DNA of 64,000 nt from an uncultured Polaribacter sp. (lineage in GTDB: Bacteria > Bacteroidota > Bacteroidia > Flavobacteriales > Flavobacteriaceae), in assembly GCA_943846595.1 (NCBI GenBank), contig OX044355.1:1968501-2032500 (forward strand). The letters run 5' to 3'. Within the stretch, counting starts at the first letter, position 1, and every line of letters begins with the position of its first letter. Below the pieces are notes generated by a model. That model searched no databases. It was not told where the DNA came from and worked only from the letters and a program-made list of their open reading frames with translations. Below are positions 7,951-16,909 of this stretch, piece after piece. Position numbers and translations under genes: made by a program.

Positions 7951-10900
7951 TTATTTGGGGATAAAAACAATTATCTTTTTTACTTCACCGGTTCTTTCAA
8001 ATATTTTTTGACTCACCGCTGCCTCAATCATTAAGTCTTCATAGGTTTTGGTTGATGCATCTTCAAAAAACACTTCGACACCCTTCTTATTTGAAGTCTT
8101 ATAAATGACTGGAATTTGACAATAGGTAAAACAAAAAGTATTTGTTTCCAAGTGCAAGGTCTTTTTGCTACTGTCAAGATCGACGCAGGTAAAGTCTTTC
8201 GAAGCGGTAAGAAACTCTTCTTTTCTTAATAACCTCGGGTTGAACTGCAACTGTCCTGCTTTTACAAAAACACCAATTTCACCAAACCTCGAAAGAATAT
8301 CTTCTTTCACTTGGCCTGTCATTCCTGGTTGTTGTGCTCCTTTTCCTGCTGGGGTATGTGAATAGGGATCTGTTGGAAATGCTCCATATAACTCAGGTGA
8401 TTTATGCACTCCAATCCCTTCATTTATTTCATAATAATGCTCCAACAATCTTCCGATTACTTCCTCACTTTCATTTTCTTCAATTGCCAACAAACAGTTT
8501 TCTTGAGCTGCGATTAACAACTTCGAAACCATATGCCAGTAAATAGATCCTAAACCTTCATAGCCAAAAAATGTTCCAGATCTTCCTGTAAAGGATTTAT
8601 GATCAAACATTTCTTCATAAATTGCTAAAATGAGTTTTTCATCCTTTGCTAATAATGAATGGTACTTATCTGAAAGCGTATCCAAAGTTTCTTTTAATCG
8701 AATGCCATTGTTAAAATTGGCATTAAAATGATAAGCGCCTGTAATGTCTTTTTCAATGATCTGTGTATTGCCATCTGCGAGAAGTTGACCTAATAATTCC
8801 GATTTTTCTACCGATGCAGCTGGGATGATATTCTTGCTAGTAAACCTTGGCAGGTCTTTATTCGGATATAGAATATAACTGTATTGATCGTCTCTAAAGA
8901 GAGCACTCGCTTTTAAACCATCCAACACCGACAAGGCTTCTTTTGCAGATAAATAACCGGAACTTAAAACAGCTACTTGACCTTCTAACATTTCTGACAA
9001 ATAGGAAATAGACACCTCAGCATCGTTTTCTACCGTCATCAGATTATAAGCATGATACAGATTGTCTGTACGTTTGTTCGCAACAATTGTGTGGTCTAAA
9101 TATTTTTTAAGCACATTGAAGAACGAAGTTAAATCATCTTTCGTAATTGCTTCTTTATCACTAGTAAAACCCGTTTCATATATTGTGGCTCTATAGGTAC
9201 TTCCTGCTTTTCCAAGGATATCTAAAAGTGTTTTACGGTCAGTATCTGAAATTTTGCCTGACAATATCCCCTGTTGACTGTGTAATCCTGAAGCTACAGA
9301 TTGGAAAAAGTGTGTTAGTTCTTTTGAAACTGCATAGGATGCTTCCGAAGATTTTTCTACAATATTTTCAAAGAAATTAATAAACCTTCTTAGATAATAT
9401 AGTGTCACCATAGAAACCCCATTTCCTACTAAAGCATTGTTGGCATCGTTCCATTCTGGTCTTTGTGTATTTAACCAAATACCTCCTTCCGGAATAAAGT
9501 TGGAAACTTTCGCCAATACAGTGGCCAATAATTTTTCGATTAAATTCACTTTGTGTATAAAGAAATTTTCGTCTCTTAACAAAGCGCCATCAGCACCAAG
9601 TCTTTCTTTCTCTTCTTGAATTTTTTGGTCTAATTTTGCATCGAAATCAATGGTGTCTTTTGGATCTTTTAAGGTGTCCTCGTAACTTTTAATTACATAA
9701 GGTACATTCGCATATACAAACACATCTTCTGTAAAGTTTTTAGACAATTTGTTTGGATAATATTTTTCTATAAATTCTAAAAACTTCAGCAAATAAATAA
9801 TTTGATGATCTCCCCAATATCCAATATAAGACCAAGGGTCGTTTTCTTCAATAATCTCCCAGTCGAAACCATCTTTGGTTACTCGATACGGATTGTAGCC
9901 TTCAAAAGTTGTTGCGTTTAAAAACTTATAGATCATTCCTTCAATGAACTCTGGATAAGAATGCGCTAAGGCTTCCCAGTTTTGAAATATATCTCTCCAG
10001 TTTCCTTCGTAATCTAAAATTTTTGAACCGTCTATTTCGCTACGGGTATTGATAGAAAACTTATTCCAAGGTCTACTTGGATCTCCATGTCTTCTACTAA
10101 ATTTTAACGGTAAATATTCGTAACAAAGCCTTTTAAAATTGGCGTCGTAATTAGTATCTGCAAGGTTTTTAATAAAATCAACATTGAAAAATTCTGGTAA
10201 ATTATTTAAAACTTCTTCTTTCTTTTTGGCAACTTTCTTATTTGCTTTTGAAATGTATTTTATAAAATCTTCTTTTTCAATTTGATAGTTATTATCAAAA
10301 ATACCACCTCTCATAATATTAAAAAGGGTATTGGCAAAATGTCTTGTGTTTCTGGGTTGATTTTCTCCCAATTGCAATCCATCAGACCCAGCAACTAACT
10401 GCACCAACTTCGCAGTTCCTGTTTCAATATCTTCTTGGAGAAAGGCAGTAACATCTGGAGTGTTTTTTATGATTCCTTTTGTTTCTTGTATCGAAATAAG
10501 GTTCTGATTTACATTTGCAACCAACATCCAAGAAATTGGATTGTTAGCCTCTAACGTGAGGTTCTGCACTGTAAAATAAGCCCCTTTTTCTGCCTTTATA
10601 TCTTCTTCTTGAGATACTTCTTCTCCTTTTCTAAAAGCATTTAACTGCAATGACGAAATTAAATAGGTCGGATTTTTAACACCTGTAGACCAAACAGTGT
10701 TGGCCTTCAATGCTTCACTTGGTTCCGCTTTATCTACAATCACAGCGCTCAAAGCAAAAATTCCTAAACCGGTATCTTTTTCTAATTCACATTTTTTGTA
10801 GGCGTCGATAAGATTGCTCGTGCTATTTTGAAAATCTGAAGCGATTCCGTAAGGTAAAATATTTTGAATACCATCTAAAATAGTAACCTCAACAGCTATG

Positions 10901-11418
10901 GTACTATTATTTTCTATCGTAGATTTCTTTACAAAACCAAATTTTGTACTTGTATTCCATTGGTACTGAAAAGTAATTCCTAAATCTTCATTAACTTCTT
11001 CAAAAATAAGTTTGTTTCCATAATTATTTTTGTACAAATTCCTTTTGATAGCATATACGCCTTCATATTTATCTGAAAACGGTTCCCAAAGAAATGTTTT
11101 ATCCTCTTTGTGAACATGAAGAATAGTTTTACTTCCTGTAGTATCTGAAGATTCTGTTATTTTATCGTCTGTATAATAAGGAAATAAAGCTTTCTCAGCA
11201 TTTTTTCTACCAGCAGATAAACCTCCATTACTTGAAATAAACATCCAATGATCGGAATTACTTACGAGACTAATGAAAAACGGTCTCATTTTATTGCTAT
11301 TCGAAATTTTATAATAGACCTCGCCTTCTATAATTACCTGGGTTCCGCTCACTTCTAAAGAAGGGTTATAAGCGCTATTTTTTCCTAAAAAAATCGGATT
11401 CTTCGTCATATAATACAT
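7951..11418 (-). CDS. GH149-like beta-1,3-oligoglucan phosphorylase
   Basis: An 1155-residue protein with no signal peptide, hence cytoplasmic. Its length and layout fit GH149, relatives of the GH94 phosphorylases: an N-terminal beta domain (ISSNGGLSAGRKNAEKALFP), then an alpha/alpha barrel with the general-acid candidate Asp658 in TQRPEWNDANNALVGNG, and late glycine-rich phosphate/substrate loops (GRSGTFFGYEGLGSIYWHM; HTPAGKGAQQPGMTGQ). The reaction is reversible phosphorolysis of beta-1,3-glucan oligosaccharides to alpha-glucose-1-phosphate, which saves ATP compared with hydrolysis. It sits between a binding lipoprotein and GH17. GH161 is the main alternative family. An alternative start is ATG at 11409. 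Confidence 0.82.
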   Translation of the reverse strand: MYYMTKNPIFLGKNSAYNPSLEVSGTQVIIEGEVYYKISNSNKMRPFFISLVSNSDHWMFISSNGGLSAGRKNAEKALFPYYTDDKITESSDTTGSKTILHVHKEDKTFLWEPFSDKYEGVYAIKRNLYKNNYGNKLIFEEVNEDLGITFQYQWNTSTKFGFVKKSTIENNSTIAVEVTILDGIQNILPYGIASDFQNSTSNLIDAYKKCELEKDTGLGIFALSAVIVDKAEPSEALKANTVWSTGVKNPTYLISSLQLNAFRKGEEVSQEEDIKAEKGAYFTVQNLTLEANNPISWMLVANVNQNLISIQETKGIIKNTPDVTAFLQEDIETGTAKLVQLVAGSDGLQLGENQPRNTRHFANTLFNIMRGGIFDNNYQIEKEDFIKYISKANKKVAKKKEEVLNNLPEFFNVDFIKNLADTNYDANFKRLCYEYLPLKFSRRHGDPSRPWNKFSINTRSEIDGSKILDYEGNWRDIFQNWEALAHSYPEFIEGMIYKFLNATTFEGYNPYRVTKDGFDWEIIEENDPWSYIGYWGDHQIIYLLKFLEFIEKYYPNKLSKNFTEDVFVYANVPYVIKSYEDTLKDPKDTIDFDAKLDQKIQEEKERLGADGALLRDENFFIHKVNLIEKLLATVLAKVSNFIPEGGIWLNTQRPEWNDANNALVGNGVSMVTLYYLRRFINFFENIVEKSSEASYAVSKELTHFFQSVASGLHSQQGILSGKISDTDRKTLLDILGKAGSTYRATIYETGFTSDKEAITKDDLTSFFNVLKKYLDHTIVANKRTDNLYHAYNLMTVENDAEVSISYLSEMLEGQVAVLSSGYLSAKEALSVLDGLKASALFRDDQYSYILYPNKDLPRFTSKNIIPAASVEKSELLGQLLADGNTQIIEKDITGAYHFNANFNNGIRLKETLDTLSDKYHSLLAKDEKLILAIYEEMFDHKSFTGRSGTFFGYEGLGSIYWHMVSKLLIAAQENCLLAIEENESEEVIGRLLEHYYEINEGIGVHKSPELYGAFPTDPYSHTPAGKGAQQPGMTGQVKEDILSRFGEIGVFVKAGQLQFNPRLLRKEEFLTASKDFTCVDLDSSKKTLHLETNTFCFTYCQIPVIYKTSNKKGVEVFFEDASTKTYEDLMIEAAVSQKIFERTGEVKKIIVFIPK

Positions 11419-11479
11419 CTCAAAACATATTCTAAATAATATGCTTTTTACTTTTTAAATTACTATTTCTTTTATTTGT

Positions 11480-12883
11480 TTAGTTATAAAAATAAAGGTT
11501 ATCAATAAAAATTTTGGAGCCATCTCCACCTTCTAATATCAATTGTGCCAAATTTGATCTGCTATCCAAACCTGTTAAACTCGAAAAAGGCAAATCGATT
11601 GATATCCAGTTTTGAGACACTAAAGTAGGGGCTGTAAAGGTTGTTGAATGCCTAGTATCATCTCCACCTCCGTAGGCGCCATCCGCACCAAAATCTACCA
11701 ACAATACTCTAAGCTGTCTTCCTGGAGCAATTGGACCTGGAATGTATGCATCTAAATGGAAATGAGACATGGATGTAGCATCTACCGTTGGTGAACTGAA
11801 CTCTACACCTACAAAATTAAAAATGGTGTATTGTAAAATATTGTCGCCATCTACCGTAAAGTCATCAGACAAAGTTGTTTGCCAAGGAGCCCAATATCCA
11901 TTATAATAGTTTACTGGCACATTGGTATAAGCATCTGAAAATAATGAAATTACATTTGCTGGATCCTGTGTTGGAATGGGTGCATGTGAAAATGCTCCCA
12001 AAGAATTGATGGTTAGGCTTCCTGCTACTTGCTGCCCATTAAAGGTTGCTGTTATGACTGCAGTTCCTGCATTTAGTGTAGTTACTACGCCAAATTCATC
12101 AACAGTTGCAACGCTTGTATTCGAAGAACTAAAGTTTAAATAAGCTGGAGAGATCGAGATGGTTTGAGAGATCTGATCTGTGAAGTTAAAGGTAGCAGAA
12201 ACTCCATCTATGGTTGTTTGTACACCATTAAAAGAGGTAATTACCTTGTCGTCTCCCAATAAAATTAAGGCTTCAATAGCTGAGATGGTCCCTAATTTTT
12301 CAAACTTCACTTCATCAATCCAAAAGCTATATCCTTCTCCATTTTCAGGGCCTTCTGCATACCAAAGCATTCCTTTTTCTTGCACTAATCTAGAGGCATC
12401 TGGAATTGGAATTACATATTTTACCCAGTTTGTGGTTAATTGCAGTCCTCGTTTGCTTACTTCAAATTTATTTTCTCCAAAATCTTGTCCAAAACCAATA
12501 TCATTAATTTTTGCCGATTGTGTTGCTTTTGCCCAAAAGGTTAAAGCATCGTACTCTGTTAGGTTTCGTCCACCATTATCATCTCTAAAAATAGCTCCCG
12601 CATACCCTCCGGCAGGATCTCCTTCTACAGGTACATCAAAACGCATCGAAGAACTTCCTTTGTACTTTTCTTCGATGTCTACAGAAAAGGCTTCGTATTT
12701 AGAATTTAAATACGGGTAGTATTCTAGTCCACTGCTAAAACCATCGATATAAACATCTGGAGATGGAGAATAGGTTGCCAATACTACATCTTCTGAAAGT
12801 GCTCTTTCACATCCTATGGTTATGATTAGAAGTAAGCTTAAAAGAAGGGTGATTTTTGAATAAAATTGTTTTTTAGTTTTCAT
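11480..12883 (-). CDS. Surface glycan-binding lipoprotein with Big-type domain and shared C-terminal module
   Basis: A 467-residue lipoprotein (lipobox TIGCERA). Residues about 35-195 form a CBM11/CIA30-like beta-sandwich (SSMRFDVPVEGDP; EGYSFWIDEVKFE). Residues about 200-295 are a bacterial Ig-like (Big_2) domain (SNTSVATVDEFGVVTTLNAG). The C-terminal 165 residues are the same module found four times in the protein at the left edge (PANVISLFSDAYTNV; KIFIDNLYFYN). No catalytic residues are apparent. Placed 12 nt after the fused hydrolase gene and upstream of the phosphorylase, it probably presents beta-glucan to the surface machinery. It is not a SusD or classical SusE. Confidence 0.75.
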   Translation of the reverse strand: MKTKKQFYSKITLLLSLLLIITIGCERALSEDVVLATYSPSPDVYIDGFSSGLEYYPYLNSKYEAFSVDIEEKYKGSSSMRFDVPVEGDPAGGYAGAIFRDDNGGRNLTEYDALTFWAKATQSAKINDIGFGQDFGENKFEVSKRGLQLTTNWVKYVIPIPDASRLVQEKGMLWYAEGPENGEGYSFWIDEVKFEKLGTISAIEALILLGDDKVITSFNGVQTTIDGVSATFNFTDQISQTISISPAYLNFSSSNTSVATVDEFGVVTTLNAGTAVITATFNGQQVAGSLTINSLGAFSHAPIPTQDPANVISLFSDAYTNVPVNYYNGYWAPWQTTLSDDFTVDGDNILQYTIFNFVGVEFSSPTVDATSMSHFHLDAYIPGPIAPGRQLRVLLVDFGADGAYGGGDDTRHSTTFTAPTLVSQNWISIDLPFSSLTGLDSRSNLAQLILEGGDGSKIFIDNLYFYN

Positions 12884-12895
12884 GATCGTAACTGT

Positions 12896-15800
12896 TTATT
12901 GTTTTCCAACATTAATATGAATGTATGTTCTAATTTCCCATTCAGAACCGTTCGACTGTCCTGCAAGGTTTAAAGTAGAAGCATCTGTACTGCTAAAAGT
13001 ATATCTCGGAGAATATTGGTCTAGGGATCTCCAAGTTCCTCGGATTCCCATTTTGGTATTTGGTAAAACAAACCAACCTGGTTTTCCTAAAGTGGTCGAG
13101 AAATCCAACATTAATTGTGTAGGATATGTTAAATTAAAATCTCGGTGATAATCAAAAGGTCCCCAATCATTAAACTTTGCGGTAGCGGTTACTTTCAATT
13201 TATTATAAATCATGCGAAGGTCTCCACCCGATCTGGTTATCAATCGTGTATCACTTCCGTTCGCTTGACCATTTCCATAATAGAGGTTGGCAATAAATCC
13301 AAACTCTGGACTCATTTTTGAAACAATTCTTGAATTTACTTCCCAAAGGTCTTCAGCGGGTGCTGATTCTCCAAATGCAAAAATTGATCGATTGGAAAAG
13401 AAACCGATTGCAGCATCTTGTGTTGTAGGAAGGTGTCTGTATACAAATCCTAAATTCATCGCAAAATTGGCGTCTTCTGCACGGTCATTATCCCACTCAT
13501 ACATCCAAGTTCCTGGTGTTGGATCATAAGTAAATAAAATTTCTCCTGCAGTCGTTTCCCTATTGCCTCTTACTACAAATGGATCTGCCTGAATGTTTCT
13601 CAATCTACCTGGAGCATCAATACCATTTGGCATGGCAGCAACTAGAGGTTTTTGCCATAAAAAGTTGGGTGCAATTTGTAAGTTTCCTGAACTGAATGTA
13701 AATCCTGTTAAAAAATTTGCTTGATTTCCACTTCCGGTGTCTTTCAATTTCCAACCAGTAAAAGTAGTGGTTGCATCGGCACCTCCGTTTGCAACAAGTC
13801 CCATGACAGCAGATTGTGCATACCAGTTAAAGGTTCCTTTGGTATAAGTAATTTTTAATTTACTTCCCCAGTTATCAGCTGCTTTTACACGATCAACCAC
13901 AACATCACTTGTGCCATCATTATTGTATCTAATATCTTGGTATTCTCTTCCGTTTAAGGGCTGACCTCCCCAGATACCTCCTAATTGGAATCCGAAATTA
14001 TCATATTTTCTTTCCAATGCTAGGGTAAGTCTTCGTGTTTGAGGTAAGGGAATAAAACCTGATGTTTGTGCTTCTCTAGTATCTCTTTTATTAACATCTT
14101 CATGAAACACACTTGTAAAACTGTAATCTCCTATTTGTGTACTATATTTTAAAAGCAATGCTGGATTCGCTCCCCACCATAATTGTGGTCCAAAAGCTGC
14201 TTTTAATCCTTCCAAAACCCCTTTACCATCTACTTCAATACCTAAAATTTCTCCTCCATAAATGTCTAAATTCGGTCCGTAATTTGCTTCTGGATATAAC
14301 CCAAATACATCCCCTTCATATTGCCAATGGTAATGACCTGTTCTATAAAATCCTCTCACATTAAAAGCATCTGATTTCCAATCGAAAGATGCATTGTATA
14401 CTTGGACTCTATTGTTATCTGTAAGGGTAACGTTTCCATTGTCTGTATTAACCACAACTGGACGATTTCTATTTTCGTAGAATATTTCATCAATTGGATT
14501 TGAAGCCACATTCCCTAAGACATTGACATTCACTTCTGCTCTCATATTTGCAGAGGGTTGTGCTTGCACTCCTATAAAATATGATTGCATGTGATCGAAA
14601 CCAGTTCTATTTGGGTAGCCTGTGTTTTCTGGATCTGCAATACTTGGCGTGGTTAATAAATTCCCTCCTGTATTGAACGTTGTAAATTCTGCTCTTAAAT
14701 TACTCAGACTTATTTTTTCGTTACTCCCCATTGTAGCTTTACCGCCTCTTGCTCTTAAGACGCCGTCCATTAAACTAATGTTCGAAAAATGTTTTGCTAC
14801 TGAATTGGAGGTAACTCCTTCATCAAATGGGTTGATGCGATGTGCTTCTTGTAAAGAGTAATAAGCTGCTCTTGGGTATAAAGTATACAATCCTGCAGCG
14901 TTTGTTGGTCCTTTGGCACAGATTCCAAACCACTCTTCGTTCATATTATTTTTTCCTTCTTTGAAATCTATATAATACCCTCCGTTAGACCAAGAAGCAT
15001 TGTTATCGTGCACATCTAAATCTTTTGTCTGACCAAATTTCCACCAACCATCACTAAACTGAAACGTAAAACCACCTAAAGAATTTTCTGCTTTTCCTAA
15101 TCCGGCAGCATTTTGGTAAATTTCTCTCCAGTTTTCAACCATAAAGTGCGCTTGCATTTTTTGATCTTCTTCGTTGGTCATTGCATTGAATGCATCTGCT
15201 CCAAATTCTGTAAACATGATGGGCATGTTTAGTTCATTTTTTACTCTTTTAAAGGCATCTCCAAATGACTTCCCGCGGTACATATTTGTTCCATAAATAT
15301 CTACATCCTTACATTCTTTTGCAACAATATCTAAAAAACCTAAATCACCATTACAGATCGCCACTGGATGCGAACCATCGATCGCTTTCATAGCTACTGC
15401 TGCCTTATTAAACATTTGGTATAAATACTTAGCGGCAACAGAATAATCATCTTCATTGATAGGTAGGTCTTCCGTTTCGGCTCCTTTCCATACCAGTCCA
15501 TAATTATTTTCATTTCCTAACAGGTACATGAGTAAACCTGGCGTATTTTTATATTCAGTAACAACAGCTGTAATTTCCTTCAATAAAATGGCTTGTGTGG
15601 CTACATCTGAATAATCTGTTTTGGGAACCCATGCGCCATTGATCGTCAATCCATATCTACCAAATGAATGATTGAGCATGGTATGAATCCCATAAGTTTC
15701 ATAGATGTATGTAATCCATTTTGGCTGAATGCCCGTATATACACGGATGGTGTTTACGCCCATATTTTTGAGCAAACTCATTTCTGCATCTAAAGCAGCC

Positions 15801-16012
15801 TTAATAACATCTTCGGATTGATTCCACAAACTATAGGAGTAATTAGTACCAATTGGAAAATAGTCCCAATTCATACCATTAATCATAAAACTGTTTCCAT
15901 TAACGGACAATTTAGTTCCTTGCGCATTGTCAATTACCTTAACCCTGTTTGCTTGTGCAAAAAAGCTTAAAGAACAGCATAGTAAAATAATTCTTAAAAA
16001 ATGATTCTTCAT
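12896..16012 (-). CDS. Clan-A glycoside hydrolase fused to a C-terminal probable outer-membrane beta-barrel
   Basis: A 1038-residue protein with a signal peptide (...CCSLSFFAQA). Residues about 30-420 are a TIM-barrel glycosidase of the GH2/GH5-like clan A type: NGMNWDYFPIG, acid/base Glu168 in YLLGNENNYG, nucleophile Glu269 in IMFTEFGADAF. Residues about 440-1038 are unlike known accessory domains of such enzymes. They are rich in alternating polar/hydrophobic strands with aromatic ends and short turns (for example WEIRTYIHINVGKQ at the end), as in porin-like barrels. The last residue is not the usual Phe. It is the first gene of the operon. A membrane-tethered endo- or exo-glucanase is inferred; I cannot assign the GH family. 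Confidence 0.72.
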   Translation of the reverse strand: MKNHFLRIILLCCSLSFFAQANRVKVIDNAQGTKLSVNGNSFMINGMNWDYFPIGTNYSYSLWNQSEDVIKAALDAEMSLLKNMGVNTIRVYTGIQPKWITYIYETYGIHTMLNHSFGRYGLTINGAWVPKTDYSDVATQAILLKEITAVVTEYKNTPGLLMYLLGNENNYGLVWKGAETEDLPINEDDYSVAAKYLYQMFNKAAVAMKAIDGSHPVAICNGDLGFLDIVAKECKDVDIYGTNMYRGKSFGDAFKRVKNELNMPIMFTEFGADAFNAMTNEEDQKMQAHFMVENWREIYQNAAGLGKAENSLGGFTFQFSDGWWKFGQTKDLDVHDNNASWSNGGYYIDFKEGKNNMNEEWFGICAKGPTNAAGLYTLYPRAAYYSLQEAHRINPFDEGVTSNSVAKHFSNISLMDGVLRARGGKATMGSNEKISLSNLRAEFTTFNTGGNLLTTPSIADPENTGYPNRTGFDHMQSYFIGVQAQPSANMRAEVNVNVLGNVASNPIDEIFYENRNRPVVVNTDNGNVTLTDNNRVQVYNASFDWKSDAFNVRGFYRTGHYHWQYEGDVFGLYPEANYGPNLDIYGGEILGIEVDGKGVLEGLKAAFGPQLWWGANPALLLKYSTQIGDYSFTSVFHEDVNKRDTREAQTSGFIPLPQTRRLTLALERKYDNFGFQLGGIWGGQPLNGREYQDIRYNNDGTSDVVVDRVKAADNWGSKLKITYTKGTFNWYAQSAVMGLVANGGADATTTFTGWKLKDTGSGNQANFLTGFTFSSGNLQIAPNFLWQKPLVAAMPNGIDAPGRLRNIQADPFVVRGNRETTAGEILFTYDPTPGTWMYEWDNDRAEDANFAMNLGFVYRHLPTTQDAAIGFFSNRSIFAFGESAPAEDLWEVNSRIVSKMSPEFGFIANLYYGNGQANGSDTRLITRSGGDLRMIYNKLKVTATAKFNDWGPFDYHRDFNLTYPTQLMLDFSTTLGKPGWFVLPNTKMGIRGTWRSLDQYSPRYTFSSTDASTLNLAGQSNGSEWEIRTYIHINVGKQ

Positions 16013-16109
16013 GTGTTTTATTTGTTTTGTAGATCCTCTAAATTTAAATTTTAGATACTTATTTTACTCAAAAAAATAAGAGTATAAGATACTACTTATG
16101 TTATTTTCA

Positions 16110-16167
16110 TAAAACTAGGTAAAATTCGAGTTCGATCTGCTAATTACACCTCAATAAAAAACATACA
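16110..16167 (-). promoter_or_regulatory. Predicted activator site plus -7 box for the glucan operon (site C)
   Basis: The element at 16167-16148 reads TGTATGTTTTTTATTGAGGT. After 30 nt comes the -7 box TAGTTTTA at 16117-16110 (one mismatch to TAnnTTTG), without a TTG at -33. The start codon is about 94 nt beyond the predicted transcription start, longer than at the other three sites. Confidence 0.55.
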
Positions 16168-16499
16168 ACTTCTAATAAACTAAAATCATAGGTATAGCGC
16201 TAAAAAACAACTGTTTTAAGACAGAAAAAAATACACTTACTATAATTGTTGTGGTATTGTATTGCTTATTTCTAGATCAACATGGGCATTTAGATTCTTA
16301 AAATTTATTTAGAATTAAAATTTTCTGAAAGATTATCGAGTGGTGAAGCCATTTTGAAGGGAACCATTCATTAAATCGCACTAAAAATAAACACTCAATT
16401 TTAAGTATCTATTTTTATTTGTTAGGTATTTTGATAACGACAAACTACAAAAAAGTAAAAATGCTTTCTTTTCAATTCAAAAACCACACGATTCAATAA

Positions 16500-16535
16500 A
16501 AAAAGGCCATAATCTTTCGATTATTGCCTTTTTTA
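16500..16535 (-). terminator. Terminator after the small membrane protein gene
   Basis: A 12-bp stem with one mismatch and a 4-nt loop, flanked by an A-run and a T-run, lies 44 nt past the stop codon of the minus-strand small gene; the minus strand ends in at least seven T residues. Confidence 0.7.
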
Positions 16536-16578
16536 TTTATAGGATCGCATAGAGAAACGATCCATATGAAAACGCTAC

Positions 16579-16752
16579 TTATTTACCTTCTGCAGCTTTT
16601 TTTGCTTCTCTTTTTAATTTAAAATTTTCCCATATTGTACCACCAATCCAGTAAGGTACAACAAAAGTTAACAGGAAAATCAACAACCAGAAACCAGCTG
16701 TAAGGATAAACATGAATAAAACTAATCCTGAAAATTGAGAAAAATCTAACAT
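16579..16752 (-). CDS. Small membrane protein, 57 residues
   Basis: The frame encodes MLDFSQFSGLVLFMFILTAG... and ends ...KREAKKAAEGK. One long hydrophobic stretch at residues 9-37, probably a single transmembrane helix or a hairpin, is followed by a basic, lysine/alanine-rich cytosolic tail. It is followed by a good terminator, which supports a real gene. It lies divergent from fumC with 157 nt between. Function unknown; the family is not recognised. Confidence 0.6.
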   Translation of the reverse strand: MLDFSQFSGLVLFMFILTAGFWLLIFLLTFVVPYWIGGTIWENFKLKREAKKAAEGK

Positions 16753-16875
16753 TTGCTTTTATTTGAAAAATTATTACAGCAAAAATAATACATATTTTCA
16801 TATTCTACGAGGTAAAATGAAAATTTTTCAATTGTTTTTAAAAGCAATTGATAATAGCTTTTGTCTTAGTTTTCG

Positions 16876-16883
16876 TAAATTTG
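16876..16883 (+). promoter_or_regulatory. -7 promoter element of fumC
   Basis: TAAATTTG matches the Bacteroidota TAnnTTTG box exactly and would start transcription about 23 nt before the fumC ATG. No TTG lies at the optimal 19-nt spacing. Confidence 0.55.
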
Positions 16884-16909
16884 TGTTTTAATATTTCATT
16901 TACACAAAC

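Larger units (their letters stand above)
16013..16578. other. Long upstream region of the glucan operon
   Basis: No coding potential is visible in 566 bases. The region holds the predicted activator site and -7 box (16110-16167), an inferred leader of about 94 nt with a short dyad TACTC (16065-16069)/GAGTA (16080-16084), a repeated AGATACT at 16053 and 16087, and the terminator of the small membrane protein gene at 16500-16535. The stretch 16170-16495 shows nothing I can name. Confidence 0.6.

Noticed and set aside
12920..12940. TGTATGT inside the hydrolase-barrel gene on the plus strand as another copy of the shared operator
   Set aside because: Only the first seven bases match, the rest of the 20-bp pattern and the spaced -7 box are missing; the same holds for 15710.
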